From Sporocytophaga sp. (GTDB lineage: Bacteria > Bacteroidota > Bacteroidia > Cytophagales > Cytophagaceae): a stretch of DNA of 64,000 nucleotides. The translations under genes and the position numbers were made by a program. How positions within the stretch are numbered: position 1 is the first letter of the stretch; every line of letters starts with the position of its first letter. Location: assembly GCA_024707265.1 (NCBI GenBank), contig JANQAB010000003.1, positions 1,054,001-1,118,000 of the forward strand, given 5' to 3'. Under the pieces are notes generated by a model. It saw nothing but the letters and a program-made list of their open reading frames with translations. It searched no databases and was not told the DNA's origin. Positions 1 to 9,093 of this stretch are shown piece after piece.

Positions 1-956
1 CTATTTATTCTCTTTATTACAGCAGTAATGGGATACTTGTCAGCAATCATTCCTCTTAAAATTTTACTTTCAAGAATCCGGGTTGGAGAATACACCTCAG
101 AATAACCCATTACATATTTCCCATACTCTGACAACTTTGATGCATAATCACTTAATATAAATATAAATGATGGGGAAGCATATTCATCAACCCCTCTTTC
201 AAATTCATTACTCCAACATTCATTTCTCACTATTTTGATTTCTCCTTTTGAAACTTTAAAAACATAATTGCTAAAACTTTCTACGGAGGTATATTTTTTA
301 CATTGAGAATATAATTCTAATTGTCCCTGATATATTTCCGGATCATTCTTTTCGCTGGAAGTTTTTAATTTGTCTTTTATATTCCTTTCGTAATTATCAA
401 ATTGTTGTTTAAAGGAATTAATCACTTCTGCTTTAAGAGTTGCTAAATGATCTTTAACAAATAGATCATCAAATACGATTTTATTTCCCGTTATCAAGTC
501 GAAATATTCAAGCTTGTTTTCGTTAGCAAATCCCACTCCGGTGCAATTGGTTCTTTCACCATTAAGTTCTACCTTTAAAATTTTATTAGTTACTGTAATG
601 ATTGAATAACCTAAAAATACTGTTCGGCCACATTCATCATTGTTATCTGTATAATAATAAGGATCATTGTCCTTGTATTTTCCAGGGACCTGGGAAAGAT
701 AAGAGATTTGAAGCATCAGGTTTATCTTCTCTGCAACATCCGGTCTATTCACACTTATAATTTTGGGGAAAGCATTTGATTCATCTTCAAATTCCACCTC
801 AATACCTGTCTTCGTTTTGATGTATTTGATTGGCTTCACAGAGGTTTTTGTTAAAGGTTCCACATCAATAACTGCAACTTCTTTATTAATCGATTGCTGG
901 GCGTCAGCAAAATAAAAAAATGAGATTAATAAGAGGACTAAAAAAATTCTATTCAT
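1..956 (-). CDS. Exported protein of unknown function (C-terminus beyond window)
   Basis: The reading frame opens with an ATG at 956 and stays open to base 1 without a stop, so at least 318 codons are present and the 3' end is cut by the window. The N-terminus is a clear Sec signal peptide: Asn-Arg, a Leu/Ile/Phe-rich core, then a likely cleavage after Ala-Asp-Ala before Gln-Gln. The mature part has an alternating pattern with a phrase FDDLFVKDHLATLKAEV in the middle. This loosely recalls DUF3298/RsiV-like periplasmic domains, but the similarity is by eye only. The product is probably periplasmic or outer-membrane associated. Function unknown. Confidence 0.7.
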   Translation of the reverse strand, partial: MNRIFLVLLLISFFYFADAQQSINKEVAVIDVEPLTKTSVKPIKYIKTKTGIEVEFEDESNAFPKIISVNRPDVAEKINLMLQISYLSQVPGKYKDNDPYYYTDNNDECGRTVFLGYSIITVTNKILKVELNGERTNCTGVGFANENKLEYFDLITGNKIVFDDLFVKDHLATLKAEVINSFKQQFDNYERNIKDKLKTSSEKNDPEIYQGQLELYSQCKKYTSVESFSNYVFKVSKGEIKIVRNECWSNEFERGVDEYASPSFIFILSDYASKLSEYGKYVMGYSEVYSPTRILESKILRGMIADKYPITAVIKRIN

Positions 957-1067
957 TTTATTGTAATTAATGACAATAGTATCTAAGAATACAGGATAAA
1001 ACTTTTTAAGGACAGGGATTTAAATTGGACCATGATTAATCTTCCAATTCCTTTATCACAACCACTT

Positions 1068-1848
1068 TCAATATTTCCTACCGGTTCTTTCCGGATTTTT
1101 TAAATCAATCCAAAAAATACTAACAGGCTCAAATTCTTCAATTTGACCGTTTTTATTTTCATCTAACTTTGCATATATATAAACGAAATCATTGGCTTGA
1201 TCATACTCAGATTTGTAAACTGAATAGTTAGTTGAAATAAGTGCTTTTTTATTTTCAGCCTTAATATCGAACAGGTAAAATCTCCTTAAATCCTTTACGC
1301 TTATAGCACCATCTTTATTTGTGTCTTCGTCATAAACTGAAATCATAAAATAATTCCGGGTTACCAATTTATGATTCAATGTATCATCTAAAAAGGATGG
1401 ATAATATAATGTTTTTATCAAAACAGGTTTTTCAAAAAAAGTATTTTTGTTGTTGCTTTACGGTATCATAATGGGATACATTAACCATATTATATCCATA
1501 CACTGCCTCAAGTCCTGGCATCAAATGACCATGCCATTTATTACCATCCAATTCTTCTTCATTATAATTGAAATGGAAATCATTCGACCCAATAAAAGTT
1601 GTATTATTTTTCCTATGATTAACTTTATAAATGGTCACTAAACGATATTGAGGAATTCCAGTTAAAAGCACACTACCGGGCCTGGTAGCATAAATTAAGG
1701 AGTCCTGAGGAACTCCGTCAATTTTATTATCACTATTGATTTCTACTTGCTGAACTGATAGTCCTTTCGATTGAATTTTATTTGAACAATTGGTCAATAC
1801 ACAAAAAAATGAAAAAAGTAGTATTATCTGAATTACATATTTAATCAT
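1068..1848 (-). pseudogene. EF-hand lipoprotein split by a +1 frameshift at a T7 run
   Basis: Two reading frames abut. The upstream frame (1432-1848) starts with a lipoprotein signal ending in LTNC. The downstream frame (1068-1421) has no ATG and carries an EF-hand-like loop DTNKDGAISVKDL and a second Asp/Asn-rich loop DENKNGQIEEFEP. On the coding strand the junction is TAC followed by seven T and GAA. Seven T gives TTT TTT TGA (stop). Six T reads on as YFFEKPVLIKTLYYPSF. The whole product would be about 259 residues, a single Ca2+-loop lipoprotein. The run is at 1434-1440. Whether this is a real mutation, slippage-corrected or a read error cannot be decided here. The fusion into one gene is inferred with good confidence. 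Confidence 0.7.
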
Positions 1849-2064
1849 TGTATTTATTTAATTTAATCTCTTTTTAAAATGGTGGCTGCCACACAACACT
1901 TTCAGTCGTATAATTTTTATTTAAACAAGGGTAAGATTGAACTTGTCCCTTGTTTTATTAAATAAAAGATTAAGTTAAATAAATTGATATTCAAGACAAA
2001 AAAAATAAGGGTCCTTTTTTTTATTGGTTCTTTGCTGGAACGCAGCTTACTGACACATTCATTT

Positions 2065-2799
2065 TCAATTTCTTCCTTCATTCCAATAATAGCTATCTGG
2101 TGTTGATCTTTGTCCGAAGACCGCCGTACCAACTCTTACCATAGTTGCCCCCTCTGCAATAGCTATTTCTAAATCACCACTCATCCCCATTGACAACTCT
2201 TTCATTTCTATGTTTGAAAAATTTAATGCAATGATTTGTTGTTGAATGTCTTTAAGTAACCGGAAACATTTATGAACCTTCTCCGCATGCGCACTAAATA
2301 CCCCAATGGTCATCAGTCCTTTTATTTTTAAGGTATCTAACTCCGAAACGTTTTTGACCAATTCAATAGCATGGTCAGGTTCTACACCAAATTTGCTTTT
2401 TTCAAATGAAGTATTCACCTGTATCAACACATCAACGGTTTTGTTTTCTGCTTGCAATCGCTGGTGTAATTTCTTTGCCAGATCTAAACGGTCCACAGAC
2501 TGAATGCAGGATACATTGCAATTCAGCAAATCTTTGATTTTATTGGTCTGTAAATGTCCGATAAAATGATTAACATGGGATATTTCTTGTAAGGCATCAT
2601 ACTTTTCTTTTAGTTCCTGTACTTTGTTCTCTCCTATTAGTGTATGACCTGCATTTAAAGCTACCTTAATACGACTGGCAGATACTGTTTTAGTAGCCAG
2701 TAACAATTTTACTTCATCCGGGTTTCTACCGTTTTGTTTGCAGGCATTTGCAATACGCTCTTTGATGAAAGCTATATTCTTTAGAATTTGTTCGCTCAT
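2065..2799 (-). CDS. YggS-family pyridoxal-phosphate homeostasis protein (PLPBP)
   Basis: This 244-residue protein matches the YggS/PLPBP family in length and order of motifs: LLLATKTV near residue 34 with the PLP-lysine, IGENKVQE, HFIGHLQTNK, the substrate-side LSMGMSGD and the final GTAVFGQR. The family binds PLP on a bacterial alanine-racemase-like barrel, lacks a firmly defined reaction, and buffers PLP and amino-acid/keto-acid pools in the cytoplasm. It stands alone: a 200-bp spacer lies downstream and a 580-bp intergenic region precedes it. The ATG at 2799 fits the usual family start. Identification is secure; physiological role here is inferred from the family. Confidence 0.95.
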   Translation of the reverse strand: MSEQILKNIAFIKERIANACKQNGRNPDEVKLLLATKTVSASRIKVALNAGHTLIGENKVQELKEKYDALQEISHVNHFIGHLQTNKIKDLLNCNVSCIQSVDRLDLAKKLHQRLQAENKTVDVLIQVNTSFEKSKFGVEPDHAIELVKNVSELDTLKIKGLMTIGVFSAHAEKVHKCFRLLKDIQQQIIALNFSNIEMKELSMGMSGDLEIAIAEGATMVRVGTAVFGQRSTPDSYYWNEGRN

Positions 2800-2942
2800 T
2801 ATTTTATATTAGGTAATAGGATTAGCAATTTAAGTCTTATCAACGACAATGAACACATTGGTAAAATTTTAATACACCTCGGTCTAACTCCTTCTCCTGA
2901 AGGATATGGTCAACTTAAGGAACCCCTATCATATATTTAACT

Positions 2943-3030
2943 TTCATAATTTAATGAATCAGACATAAGGCCCCATCCTATTCTAACACAACATCACCCC
3001 CTTCGGGAGCAGCAGGGAAACCTTGCCATG
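2943..3030. repeat. REP-like intergenic repeat, copy D
   Basis: About 88 bp that align by eye with 45028-45110 (shared TTTCATAAT, AATCAGACATA, CCCTAT-like and ACACAACA-CACCCCCT blocks, roughly 75% identical). It contains small GC-rich palindromic cores such as CCCCCTTCGGG, which stand out in AT-rich DNA. Probably a dispersed REP-like element. The rest of 2800-3230 shows no gene. Confidence 0.55.
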
Positions 3031-3231
3031 TCCCATCACTCCCCCCTGAAAGGAAGTACTTTATTAACCTAGTGTATAGGCTTACGTTTTATCTAAGTCA
3101 AAATAATAACAGATAATTATATCAAAACTACAAGATTAACAAATCAGTGACGAAAGCAAAATCCATAAAGCAATGTGGACCTTTAAAGTGACCCGGAAAC
3201 CATAATTCACATTCTAATCAAATATTTTTTT

Positions 3232-3240
3232 TATATTTGC
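3232..3240 (+). promoter_or_regulatory. Bacteroidota-type -7 element of the macrolide operon
   Basis: TATATTTGC matches the TAnnTTTG(C) -7 consensus of Bacteroidota sigma-ABfr promoters. It lies about 30 bp before the leader ORF and 140 bp before the mef-like start. A convincing TTTG -33 box was not found, so only the -7 half is supported. Confidence 0.5.
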
Positions 3241-3268
3241 ACCTACAACTTTTCAAGAAATACGACAA

Positions 3269-3292
3269 ATGGCCAAACCTTGGATTTTATAA
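3269..3292 (+). CDS. Seven-residue leader peptide MAKPWIL upstream of mef-like gene
   Basis: ATG GCC AAA CCT TGG ATT TTA TAA forms a complete 7-codon ORF between the promoter element and the hairpin that precedes the mef-like gene. Short leader peptides whose translation stalls with macrolide-bound ribosomes control many macrolide-resistance genes (erm, mef, msr). The peptide has no match I recognise, so the regulatory role is inferred from position, size and neighbours. Its ribosome-binding site is weak, as is usual for this phylum. Confidence 0.4.
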   Translation: MAKPWIL

Positions 3293-3323
3293 TTCGGGTA
3301 ACTTTATAGTGCTCCATTCTTTT

Positions 3324-3349
3324 AGAAGACAATTATCAATTGCTCTTCT
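3324..3349 (+). promoter_or_regulatory. Leader hairpin before mef-like start
   Basis: AGAAGACAATT pairs with AATTGCTCTTCT around an ATC loop, with one bulged base. It ends about 30 bp before the ATG at 3380 and has no U-tract. It therefore looks more like an attenuating or start-sequestering stem than a terminator. Role inferred. Confidence 0.4.
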
Positions 3350-3379
3350 GGCTTTGTTGTATACTTTCAAATAAATTTT

Positions 3380-4615
3380 ATGGAAAATAATAAATGGTTG
3401 CAGACCTATGTGTATATATGGGTCGGGCAATTCATATCAATGCTTACCAGCCATGCAGTACAATTTGCAATAACAATCTGGCTCAGCTTGGAATATAAGT
3501 CCGCAGAAGTACTGGCCTATGCAGGAATTGCAGCAATGCTGCCACAGGCCGTTATCGGTCCTTTTGCAGGCGTTTTTATAGACCGCTGGAATCGTAAAAA
3601 AATCATGATAATTTCTGATGCCTTTATAGCTATATGTGCGTTAGTCATGATATTTTTATTACAGAATAAAACACCAAACCTCCTATGGCTTTATGTCATG
3701 CTAGGATTACGGTCAATCGGCAACGCCTTTCATTCACCGGCATTACAGGCTGTGGCTCCCCTTATTGTTCCTGAGAAGGAACTGCTCAGGGTATCGGGAA
3801 TAAACCAGATGCTACAATCCTTAAGCAGTATTGCCGGACCAGCAGTTGGAACGTTAGCCATAACCCATCTCTCTATTTTTGATGTATTGTATTTAGATGT
3901 TATCGGAGCTGTTGTAGCAATCTTTTCGCTACTGTTTGTCAGAATTCCACATATCATAACGGTTACAAGATCATCGATTCACACAGTTATAGCTGAAATA
4001 AAGGATGGCTGCAACGTTGTTATAAAAAACAGAGGTCTGGGTTTTCTTTTTCTTTATTCTATGGCAATAACCTTTTTCATTATGCCTGCTGCAATTATGT
4101 TTCCATTATTAACAATGGGACATTACGAAGGTGGAAAGTGGGAAATGAGTGTCATAGAAATAGCGTGGGGAATCGGGATGTTGATTGGTGGAACAATTTT
4201 AGGCATATATACCATAAAGGTATCAAAGGTTATTCTAATAAATTCAATGCATCTGATCTTAGGATTGTCCTTTATACTATCCGGTTGGTTACCGTCCGAA
4301 TGGTTTATCGGATTTGTTCTAGCCACAGCATTCGGAGGAATTGCATTGTCTATTTTCTCAGCCTGTTTTACAACTATTTTACAGATAGAAATAAGTCCTA
4401 ATATGTTAGGCCGAGTGTTCTCCCTTTATTTAAGCCTGGCAGTTTTACCCAGCGTAATCGGCTTATTATTTACGGGACTTATAGCAGTACATATTGGAGT
4501 CACCAACACCTTTCTGATTTGTGGATGTCTGGTAATTTCCATTGGAATACTTTCGTTCTGTACACATTCTTTGATGCGGCTGGGCAAGAGCATTAGCGAA
4601 ACAAAAAATCAATGA
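3380..4615 (+). CDS. MFS efflux protein, macrolide exporter (Mef) type
   Basis: A 411-residue polytopic membrane protein with about 12 hydrophobic segments. The MFS motif A region GVFIDRWNRKK follows helix 2 at about residue 64, and RSIGNAFHSPALQAVAPLIV lies in helix 4. This arrangement, with the downstream phosphotransferase, matches proton-driven Mef-type macrolide exporters of the MFS_3 group in the inner membrane. It lies on the plus strand, opposite to nearly all neighbours, and is followed after 31 bp by an mph-like gene, so the two are probably one operon. Substrate (macrolides) is inferred mainly from the partner gene and the leader. A general drug exporter remains possible. Confidence 0.8.
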   Translation: MENNKWLQTYVYIWVGQFISMLTSHAVQFAITIWLSLEYKSAEVLAYAGIAAMLPQAVIGPFAGVFIDRWNRKKIMIISDAFIAICALVMIFLLQNKTPNLLWLYVMLGLRSIGNAFHSPALQAVAPLIVPEKELLRVSGINQMLQSLSSIAGPAVGTLAITHLSIFDVLYLDVIGAVVAIFSLLFVRIPHIITVTRSSIHTVIAEIKDGCNVVIKNRGLGFLFLYSMAITFFIMPAAIMFPLLTMGHYEGGKWEMSVIEIAWGIGMLIGGTILGIYTIKVSKVILINSMHLILGLSFILSGWLPSEWFIGFVLATAFGGIALSIFSACFTTILQIEISPNMLGRVFSLYLSLAVLPSVIGLLFTGLIAVHIGVTNTFLICGCLVISIGILSFCTHSLMRLGKSISETKNQ

Positions 4616-4646
4616 CTGATCAATAAAAATAAACAAACAATTTAAA

Positions 4647-5531
4647 ATGAAAATTAAAGATATTCAGATACTTGCCAAAGAACATGGATTATTTCTTTCG
4701 GACGAAATAAAATTCAACGAAATGGGAATCGACTTTAAAGTTGGTTTTGCAAATGACACAGATGCAAACCAATGGATACTGCGCATTCCAAGACGCCATA
4801 ACCTGGGAAATCAGATTGCAAAGGAAAAATGCATTCTACAACTGGCCAGCAAATATCTTTCGATACAGGTTCCTGATTGGAAAATTGCGACACCGAAACT
4901 GGTTGCATATCCGCTATTAGATGGAAAACCCGCTTTGACATATGACACACAGACCTATGAAGTAACCTGGAATATGGATAAAGATAGTCCGCAATACATT
5001 CCTTCTTTAGCAAAGGCTTTGGTACAACTTCATAATATTCCCGAAGAGCAGGTCGCTGTAAATGGGTTAAAGATTGTAAAACCTGAAAGCTTGAGAAGTG
5101 AAATTGCGGATCGTTTACAGATTGTAAAATCAGAACTGGGCATCAGTTATGAATTAGAAACCCGTTACCAAAAGTGGTTAGATAATGATGCTCTTTGGCC
5201 GCACTTTACACGTTTTATTCACGGTGATTTATATGCAGGTCATGTACTCACATCTCAAAATGGCTGTGTCTCCGGAATAATTGACTGGTCAACTGCTCAT
5301 GTCGGTGATATTGCACAAGACTTCTCCGGACATGCGACTGTTTTCGGAGAAGAAAGTCTCAAAGCACTCATTGCCGAATACATAAAACAAGGCGGAAAAG
5401 TCTGGGACAATCTTTTTGATCAAACCATAGAACGTGCTGCTGCTGCGCCATTAGCATATGGCTCCTTTGCTATTGAAACACAAGACGAAACGCACATCAT
5501 TGGAGCAAAAGCACAGTTAGGTGTAGAATAA
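4647..5531 (+). CDS. Macrolide 2'-phosphotransferase (Mph family)
   Basis: At 294 residues this matches Mph(A)/Mph(B)-type kinases, which phosphorylate the 2'-OH of the desosamine sugar of macrolides using GTP. The aminoglycoside-phosphotransferase fold is visible: WILRIPRR near residue 43 (nucleotide-binding Lys/Arg region), the catalytic loop HGDLYAGH near residue 191 with the catalytic Asp, and the metal-binding IDWSTAHVGDIAQDF after it. It follows the mef-like gene by 31 bp and is closed by a strong terminator. Pairing an exporter with a modifying enzyme resembles the mef(C)-mph(G) arrangement. Enzyme class is secure; substrate range is not. Confidence 0.9.
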   Translation: MKIKDIQILAKEHGLFLSDEIKFNEMGIDFKVGFANDTDANQWILRIPRRHNLGNQIAKEKCILQLASKYLSIQVPDWKIATPKLVAYPLLDGKPALTYDTQTYEVTWNMDKDSPQYIPSLAKALVQLHNIPEEQVAVNGLKIVKPESLRSEIADRLQIVKSELGISYELETRYQKWLDNDALWPHFTRFIHGDLYAGHVLTSQNGCVSGIIDWSTAHVGDIAQDFSGHATVFGEESLKALIAEYIKQGGKVWDNLFDQTIERAAAAPLAYGSFAIETQDETHIIGAKAQLGVE

Positions 5532-5568
5532 AAAATAAAACCTTAAACAAAGAGATTTGTAATTTGAC

Positions 5569-5603
5569 GGGGCTGACTATTACTTTATGTCAGCCCCTTT
5601 ATT
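5569..5603 (+). terminator. Rho-independent terminator of the mef-mph operon
   Basis: GGGGCTGAC at 5569-5577 pairs perfectly with GTCAGCCCC at 5589-5597 around an 11-nt loop, followed by TTTATT. It lies 37 bp after the mph stop. Confidence 0.85.
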
Positions 5604-5962
5604 GAAATTTCTCTAATTCATCATTAAGCGAATCCTGATAATAGTTTTTTTTCAGATCATGTAGAAAACGTTAGCGGCTTGCTATCTTCTACAATTAAAT
5701 CACATCATCCCTGAAAATTGAATCTTTCCCAATGAAAATATCAACCTCTATTTTACAATCTCATAAAGCTATTCATTCCAGCTGCATCTGAAAGTACTTT
5801 TGAGTAAATTATCACAGATCCTTGATTAAACAGAAATCCTTTTAAAAGCAATCAACTTGAATAATCACAGATATCCCGCAATCGCACGTTAGCTTCTTTT
5901 CCCAAACTGAAGTTATTTGCAATGTTTATAGTAGTTAATCATCCTTTTACCCACATGATATT
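5604..5962. other. Intergenic region without a recognised gene
   Basis: About 360 bp of AT-rich sequence between the convergent mph-like and Ca2+/H+ antiporter genes. No ORF with coding character, no palindrome beyond the terminator and no repeat matching other parts of the window were seen. Confidence 0.5.
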
Positions 5963-7034
5963 TCACGGATATACAATGAGATAGACAAATGCCATTAAGT
6001 TTACAAGCAATACAGTTCCATATACGATATTACTCCTCCCGCTATTAAGTGACAACATTACCGTTAAGACGGAGAGCATCAATAGTAAGATAGAAAGATA
6101 ATCCAAACCAAGAATGATCTGAATATTATAAAAATGACAAACAATGGAGACAACAGGAATGGTAAGTCCTATACTTGCCAGTGCTGAGCCCAAAGCCAGA
6201 TTAAGACTTGTCTGCAGCTTGTTATTCCTTGCTGCAATGATGGCAGCAATTCCTTCAGGAAGTAATATAATCGTCGCGATTACAATTCCCACCAATGTTT
6301 TTGGCAGATTATAACTGACTATTATTTCCTCAATACTGGGCGACAGAGTCTTAGCAAGCAAAACTACTATAGCTAAACTTACTAAAAGAAAAACCGCACT
6401 CGTAATAAGTGAACGTTTCGTTATAAAAGGTTTAATGGTTTCTTTTGTACCTTGTTCATTTGTAAGGAAATACTCTCGATGTCTGATAGTCTGCGCAAAA
6501 ATAAATGAGCTATAAATGAGTATACAAGCTACCGAAGCAAAAATCATCTGAGAAGAAGAATAATAGGGGCCGGAGATGCTTTTTGTAAATGTTGGGAGTA
6601 TCAGCGTAAACATTATGATTGAAACCAGAGACACTAAAGCTATAGTTACAGAATGCTTTGAGAAGGTCTGTTCATGATGCTTAAGTCCGCCAATGAAAAG
6701 ACATAAACCAACAATACCATTTAAGATAAGCATCGTGGCGGCATAAACAGTATCACGAGCTAAGGATATTGCTTCAGCACCACCTGAAATCATCAGAGAA
6801 ACAATTACAGACACCTCAATAATTGTAATTGCTACAGCTAAAATTATTGTACCATAAGGTTCACCGACTCTATGAGCAATAATCTCTGAATGGTGAACTG
6901 CGGACATAACGGAACCAATGAGAAGAAAACCTGCTATAATTTGAAAGGTTACACTTTCATATATATAGCCCGAAAAGAAAAAGCAGGCACGCCAATAAAG
7001 GCAGAGAAACAGTCCATTGATATAATAGCTTCAT
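5963..7034 (-). pseudogene. chaA: Ca2+/H+ antiporter (ChaA type) with a frameshift in a TA repeat
   Basis: The main frame (5963-6907) encodes 314 residues with the ChaA/CAX repeats: AVHHSEIIAHRVGEPYGT followed by a conserved acidic stretch AITIIEVSVI, and in the second half IATIILLPEGIAAIIAA. This family exchanges Ca2+ (or Na+/K+) for protons in the inner membrane. The frame lacks its first 40 or so residues and has no ATG there. The missing start is found in another frame from the ATG at 7034 (MKLLYQWTVSLPLLACLLF), which joins at a TA dinucleotide tract (6959-6967). One extra TA unit would give a continuous protein of about 357 residues, close to E. coli ChaA (366). Family assignment is secure. 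The frameshift may be real, phase-variable or an error. Confidence 0.8.
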
Positions 7035-7435
7035 TATTGTGAAATATAATTATTTTGTTGTGTTTTCTGTGGTATAGACATCCACAAGTATCCTCTATAC
7101 ATCACTTGTGTATAGTTTATAGGTAACAGAAACTTCCAAGTTATTGAATTCTGACCCAAAATTCAAGGGTTCAATAGGCTTTTTAGATGGATCTCCCAGT
7201 TACCCGCTGGTTCAGCAGCTTTTCTCCTGAAAAGGCCAAAATTGCTTAATTCTTCAGATGATCAAATTTTATTGGAATAAATGGACAACCTGTACATACC
7301 ATCTAATTTAGAAGGAAATTCCGGGGAGTTTGCTACCTGAAACCTTCTGCCCAGGTTTATATAACATGCAAAAGGAATAAAAAATGTAAATGAGCTAAAA
7401 ATCGGATTTTGCGCCCAGCCCCTACTTTTCTGAAT
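7035..7435. other. Intergenic region without a recognised gene
   Basis: About 400 bp. It includes the probable antiporter promoter (a TATATTTC element just before 7034 on the minus strand) and a small inverted repeat CACAAGT/ACTTGTG around 7085. No credible coding sequence was found. Confidence 0.45.
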
Positions 7436-7943
7436 TTATTTCTGCGCTGAGTATGCTTTAGTGATTTTAATGATCCTTCCGGTCCTCATTGAATAATGAA
7501 TATCAATACAGTCTGAATCAGAAAACATATCATAGTATTTATCCTCAACATAAACAGACTCCTGATCAATTGTAAAATAATGCTCTACCACTATTGGCTG
7601 AATTGCTAAGTCAACTCCCGGATTTCCTGACCAGCAACAACTTACCTTTTTTTCCCTTATCGCTTATCCTTCCAGACCTCACATGCTTGACTTTACGTCT
7701 GTATTCATTTATCATTGATTTTAATCTAAAAAAGACAAATCCCAGATAGCCAAGCCCAAAGATTGGATAGATGAGAGTGGAATAAACATCGGGAACGTTT
7801 TTGAGCACAATGATGCCAAAACTACCCATCATAATCGACAAAAGGAATAAGAGTATCAGGTAGATGAGTACATGATGCCACAATTCCTTTCGCATCACTT
7901 TCCGGTCGTCATTATCTAATGGCAGGACTTTCATATTCTTCAT
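7436..7943 (-). pseudogene. Small membrane protein interrupted at an A7 run
   Basis: The annotated-looking frame 7611-7943 encodes two hydrophobic helices (about residues 25-48 and 55-75) and a basic stretch, then stops soon after GKKGK. The following 170 bases stay coding in the next frame (VDLAIQPIVVEHYF through KITKAYSAQK, stop at 7436). The coding strand has seven A at 7647-7653. Six would give DKGKKVSCCWSGNPGVDL and a continuous protein of 168-169 residues. I do not recognise the family. It looks like a bitopic or two-helix inner-membrane protein with a cytoplasmic C-terminal domain. Confidence 0.6.
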
Positions 7944-7979
7944 TACACCATTGAAACGAGTTTTTGCCTGCTTGCGTTT

Positions 7980-8666
7980 CTAACGCTCATCAATCCTTAT
8001 TTTTTTCTTTTGCATCGCTTCTTCCCAGCCATTAGGAAACAGTGCATCATTATCATTCATCATCCTCAGCATCAAACCTTTCACATACCCCTGAATTTCT
8101 ACCGGAAGGTTGTAAAAATAACTGTCTACCTGCGTATGTCTTTCCGAGTCAAGGATACCATTTTGATGCCTGATGGCCCTTTTGGCGCCTTTATAAAAAG
8201 TAAGAATCTTAATACGCCCATCCTGAGTCCCATTAAGACCAGAAGTCCCATAAATGACTATAGGATCAGAAAATCCGTCTTTGTCTATATCAACAAGTGA
8301 AATATATTTCGCCCAAAACCATATTGAGGTTTCTTCTGAAACCTCGCTTCCCTGTTTGAGTCTAAAGTCAGAAATTGACCATTCCGTTTTAAGTTGCTCA
8401 TTGTCCACTTTGATACTTAAACCCTGAATTGAATCATTTTTTGGGATGTCATTTTCAGGGTAACCATCTTCTGCTAAGACAAGGTAATGTTTGCCTGAAT
8501 GGTCTGAATATTCATATACCCTGAAAAGCGGGAACCGAATATTCAATTGACGCTTAACCTCCGAAGTAAATATCGAATCAACTTCTTGGCTGGAAAGAAC
8601 TTTAGGCTGTCCAAATCCAGCAAGTGTTATAATAAGAAAGCATATTATTATAAGTGTATTTTTCAT
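7980..8666 (-). CDS. Exported protein, M949_RS01915-like
   Basis: 228 residues with a signal peptide ending in AGFGQ. The centre carries an FG-GAP-like phrase, VDIDKDGFSDPIVIYGTSG, then DGRIKILTFYKGAKRAIRHQNG. This pattern recalls the family labelled M949_RS01915 'surface polysaccharide biosynthesis' protein, whose function has not been shown; I treat that name as a similarity only. Likely periplasmic or surface-exposed. It stands alone, 37 bp upstream of the broken membrane-protein gene. Confidence 0.75.
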   Translation of the reverse strand: MKNTLIIICFLIITLAGFGQPKVLSSQEVDSIFTSEVKRQLNIRFPLFRVYEYSDHSGKHYLVLAEDGYPENDIPKNDSIQGLSIKVDNEQLKTEWSISDFRLKQGSEVSEETSIWFWAKYISLVDIDKDGFSDPIVIYGTSGLNGTQDGRIKILTFYKGAKRAIRHQNGILDSERHTQVDSYFYNLPVEIQGYVKGLMLRMMNDNDALFPNGWEEAMQKKKIRIDER

Positions 8667-8792
8667 TTACCTGATGGCATCATTACAAGTTTGACCTGAG
8701 CAGACTTGGTTGCTCTGTTGTGTTTGAATAGAAAGTAAAATTCAATCTTATGTCTTTTCATATGGAATTATTCAAAATGATTTTCCTTTTCT

Positions 8793-8999
8793 TCAATTGA
8801 CTGACTTAACGATGAAGTCATAAGAGTGCTCTGTAAAATAAATTGGAATATTTCCCCAATTCAAATTTTGTTCTTTTGCTTTCCTGTGTGCCCATGTCAT
8901 AAGTTCCATAAATCTTGCAATTACAATTTGCTCGCACCAGTCTCTTGCATTTTGTAGATTTTCAGTATCAAGTTCTACATTTTCGAATGCATCTTGCAA
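8793..8999 (-). pseudogene. C-terminal fragment of an unknown protein
   Basis: 68 codons read from a TTG at 8999. The same frame stays open upstream to about 9068 without any ATG, so the start appears lost. The peptide is acidic and helix-rich (NLQNARDWCEQIVIARFMELM) and ends in IYFTEHSYDFIVKSVN. It may be the tail of a larger protein whose upstream part has been removed or shifted. Family not recognised. Confidence 0.35.
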
Positions 9000-9093
9000 T
9001 TTCTCATATCCATCGATTTTAAAAACAGTTTCAGTTTCAGATTGACTATCCCTAAAAGTATGCTATTTATAATACAATAGATGAAATAGATGA

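Noticed and set aside
1434-1440. RF2-style programmed +1 frameshift at TTT TGA in the EF-hand gene
   Set aside because: It has the stop-codon context but no upstream Shine-Dalgarno-like stimulator. The same shift occurs in other genes without a stop at the site, so homopolymer length is the simpler explanation.
7137-7260. Plus-strand peptide PKFKGSIGFLDGSPSYPLV
   Set aside because: Only about 25 codons with no start or family; considered a chance frame in the intergenic region.
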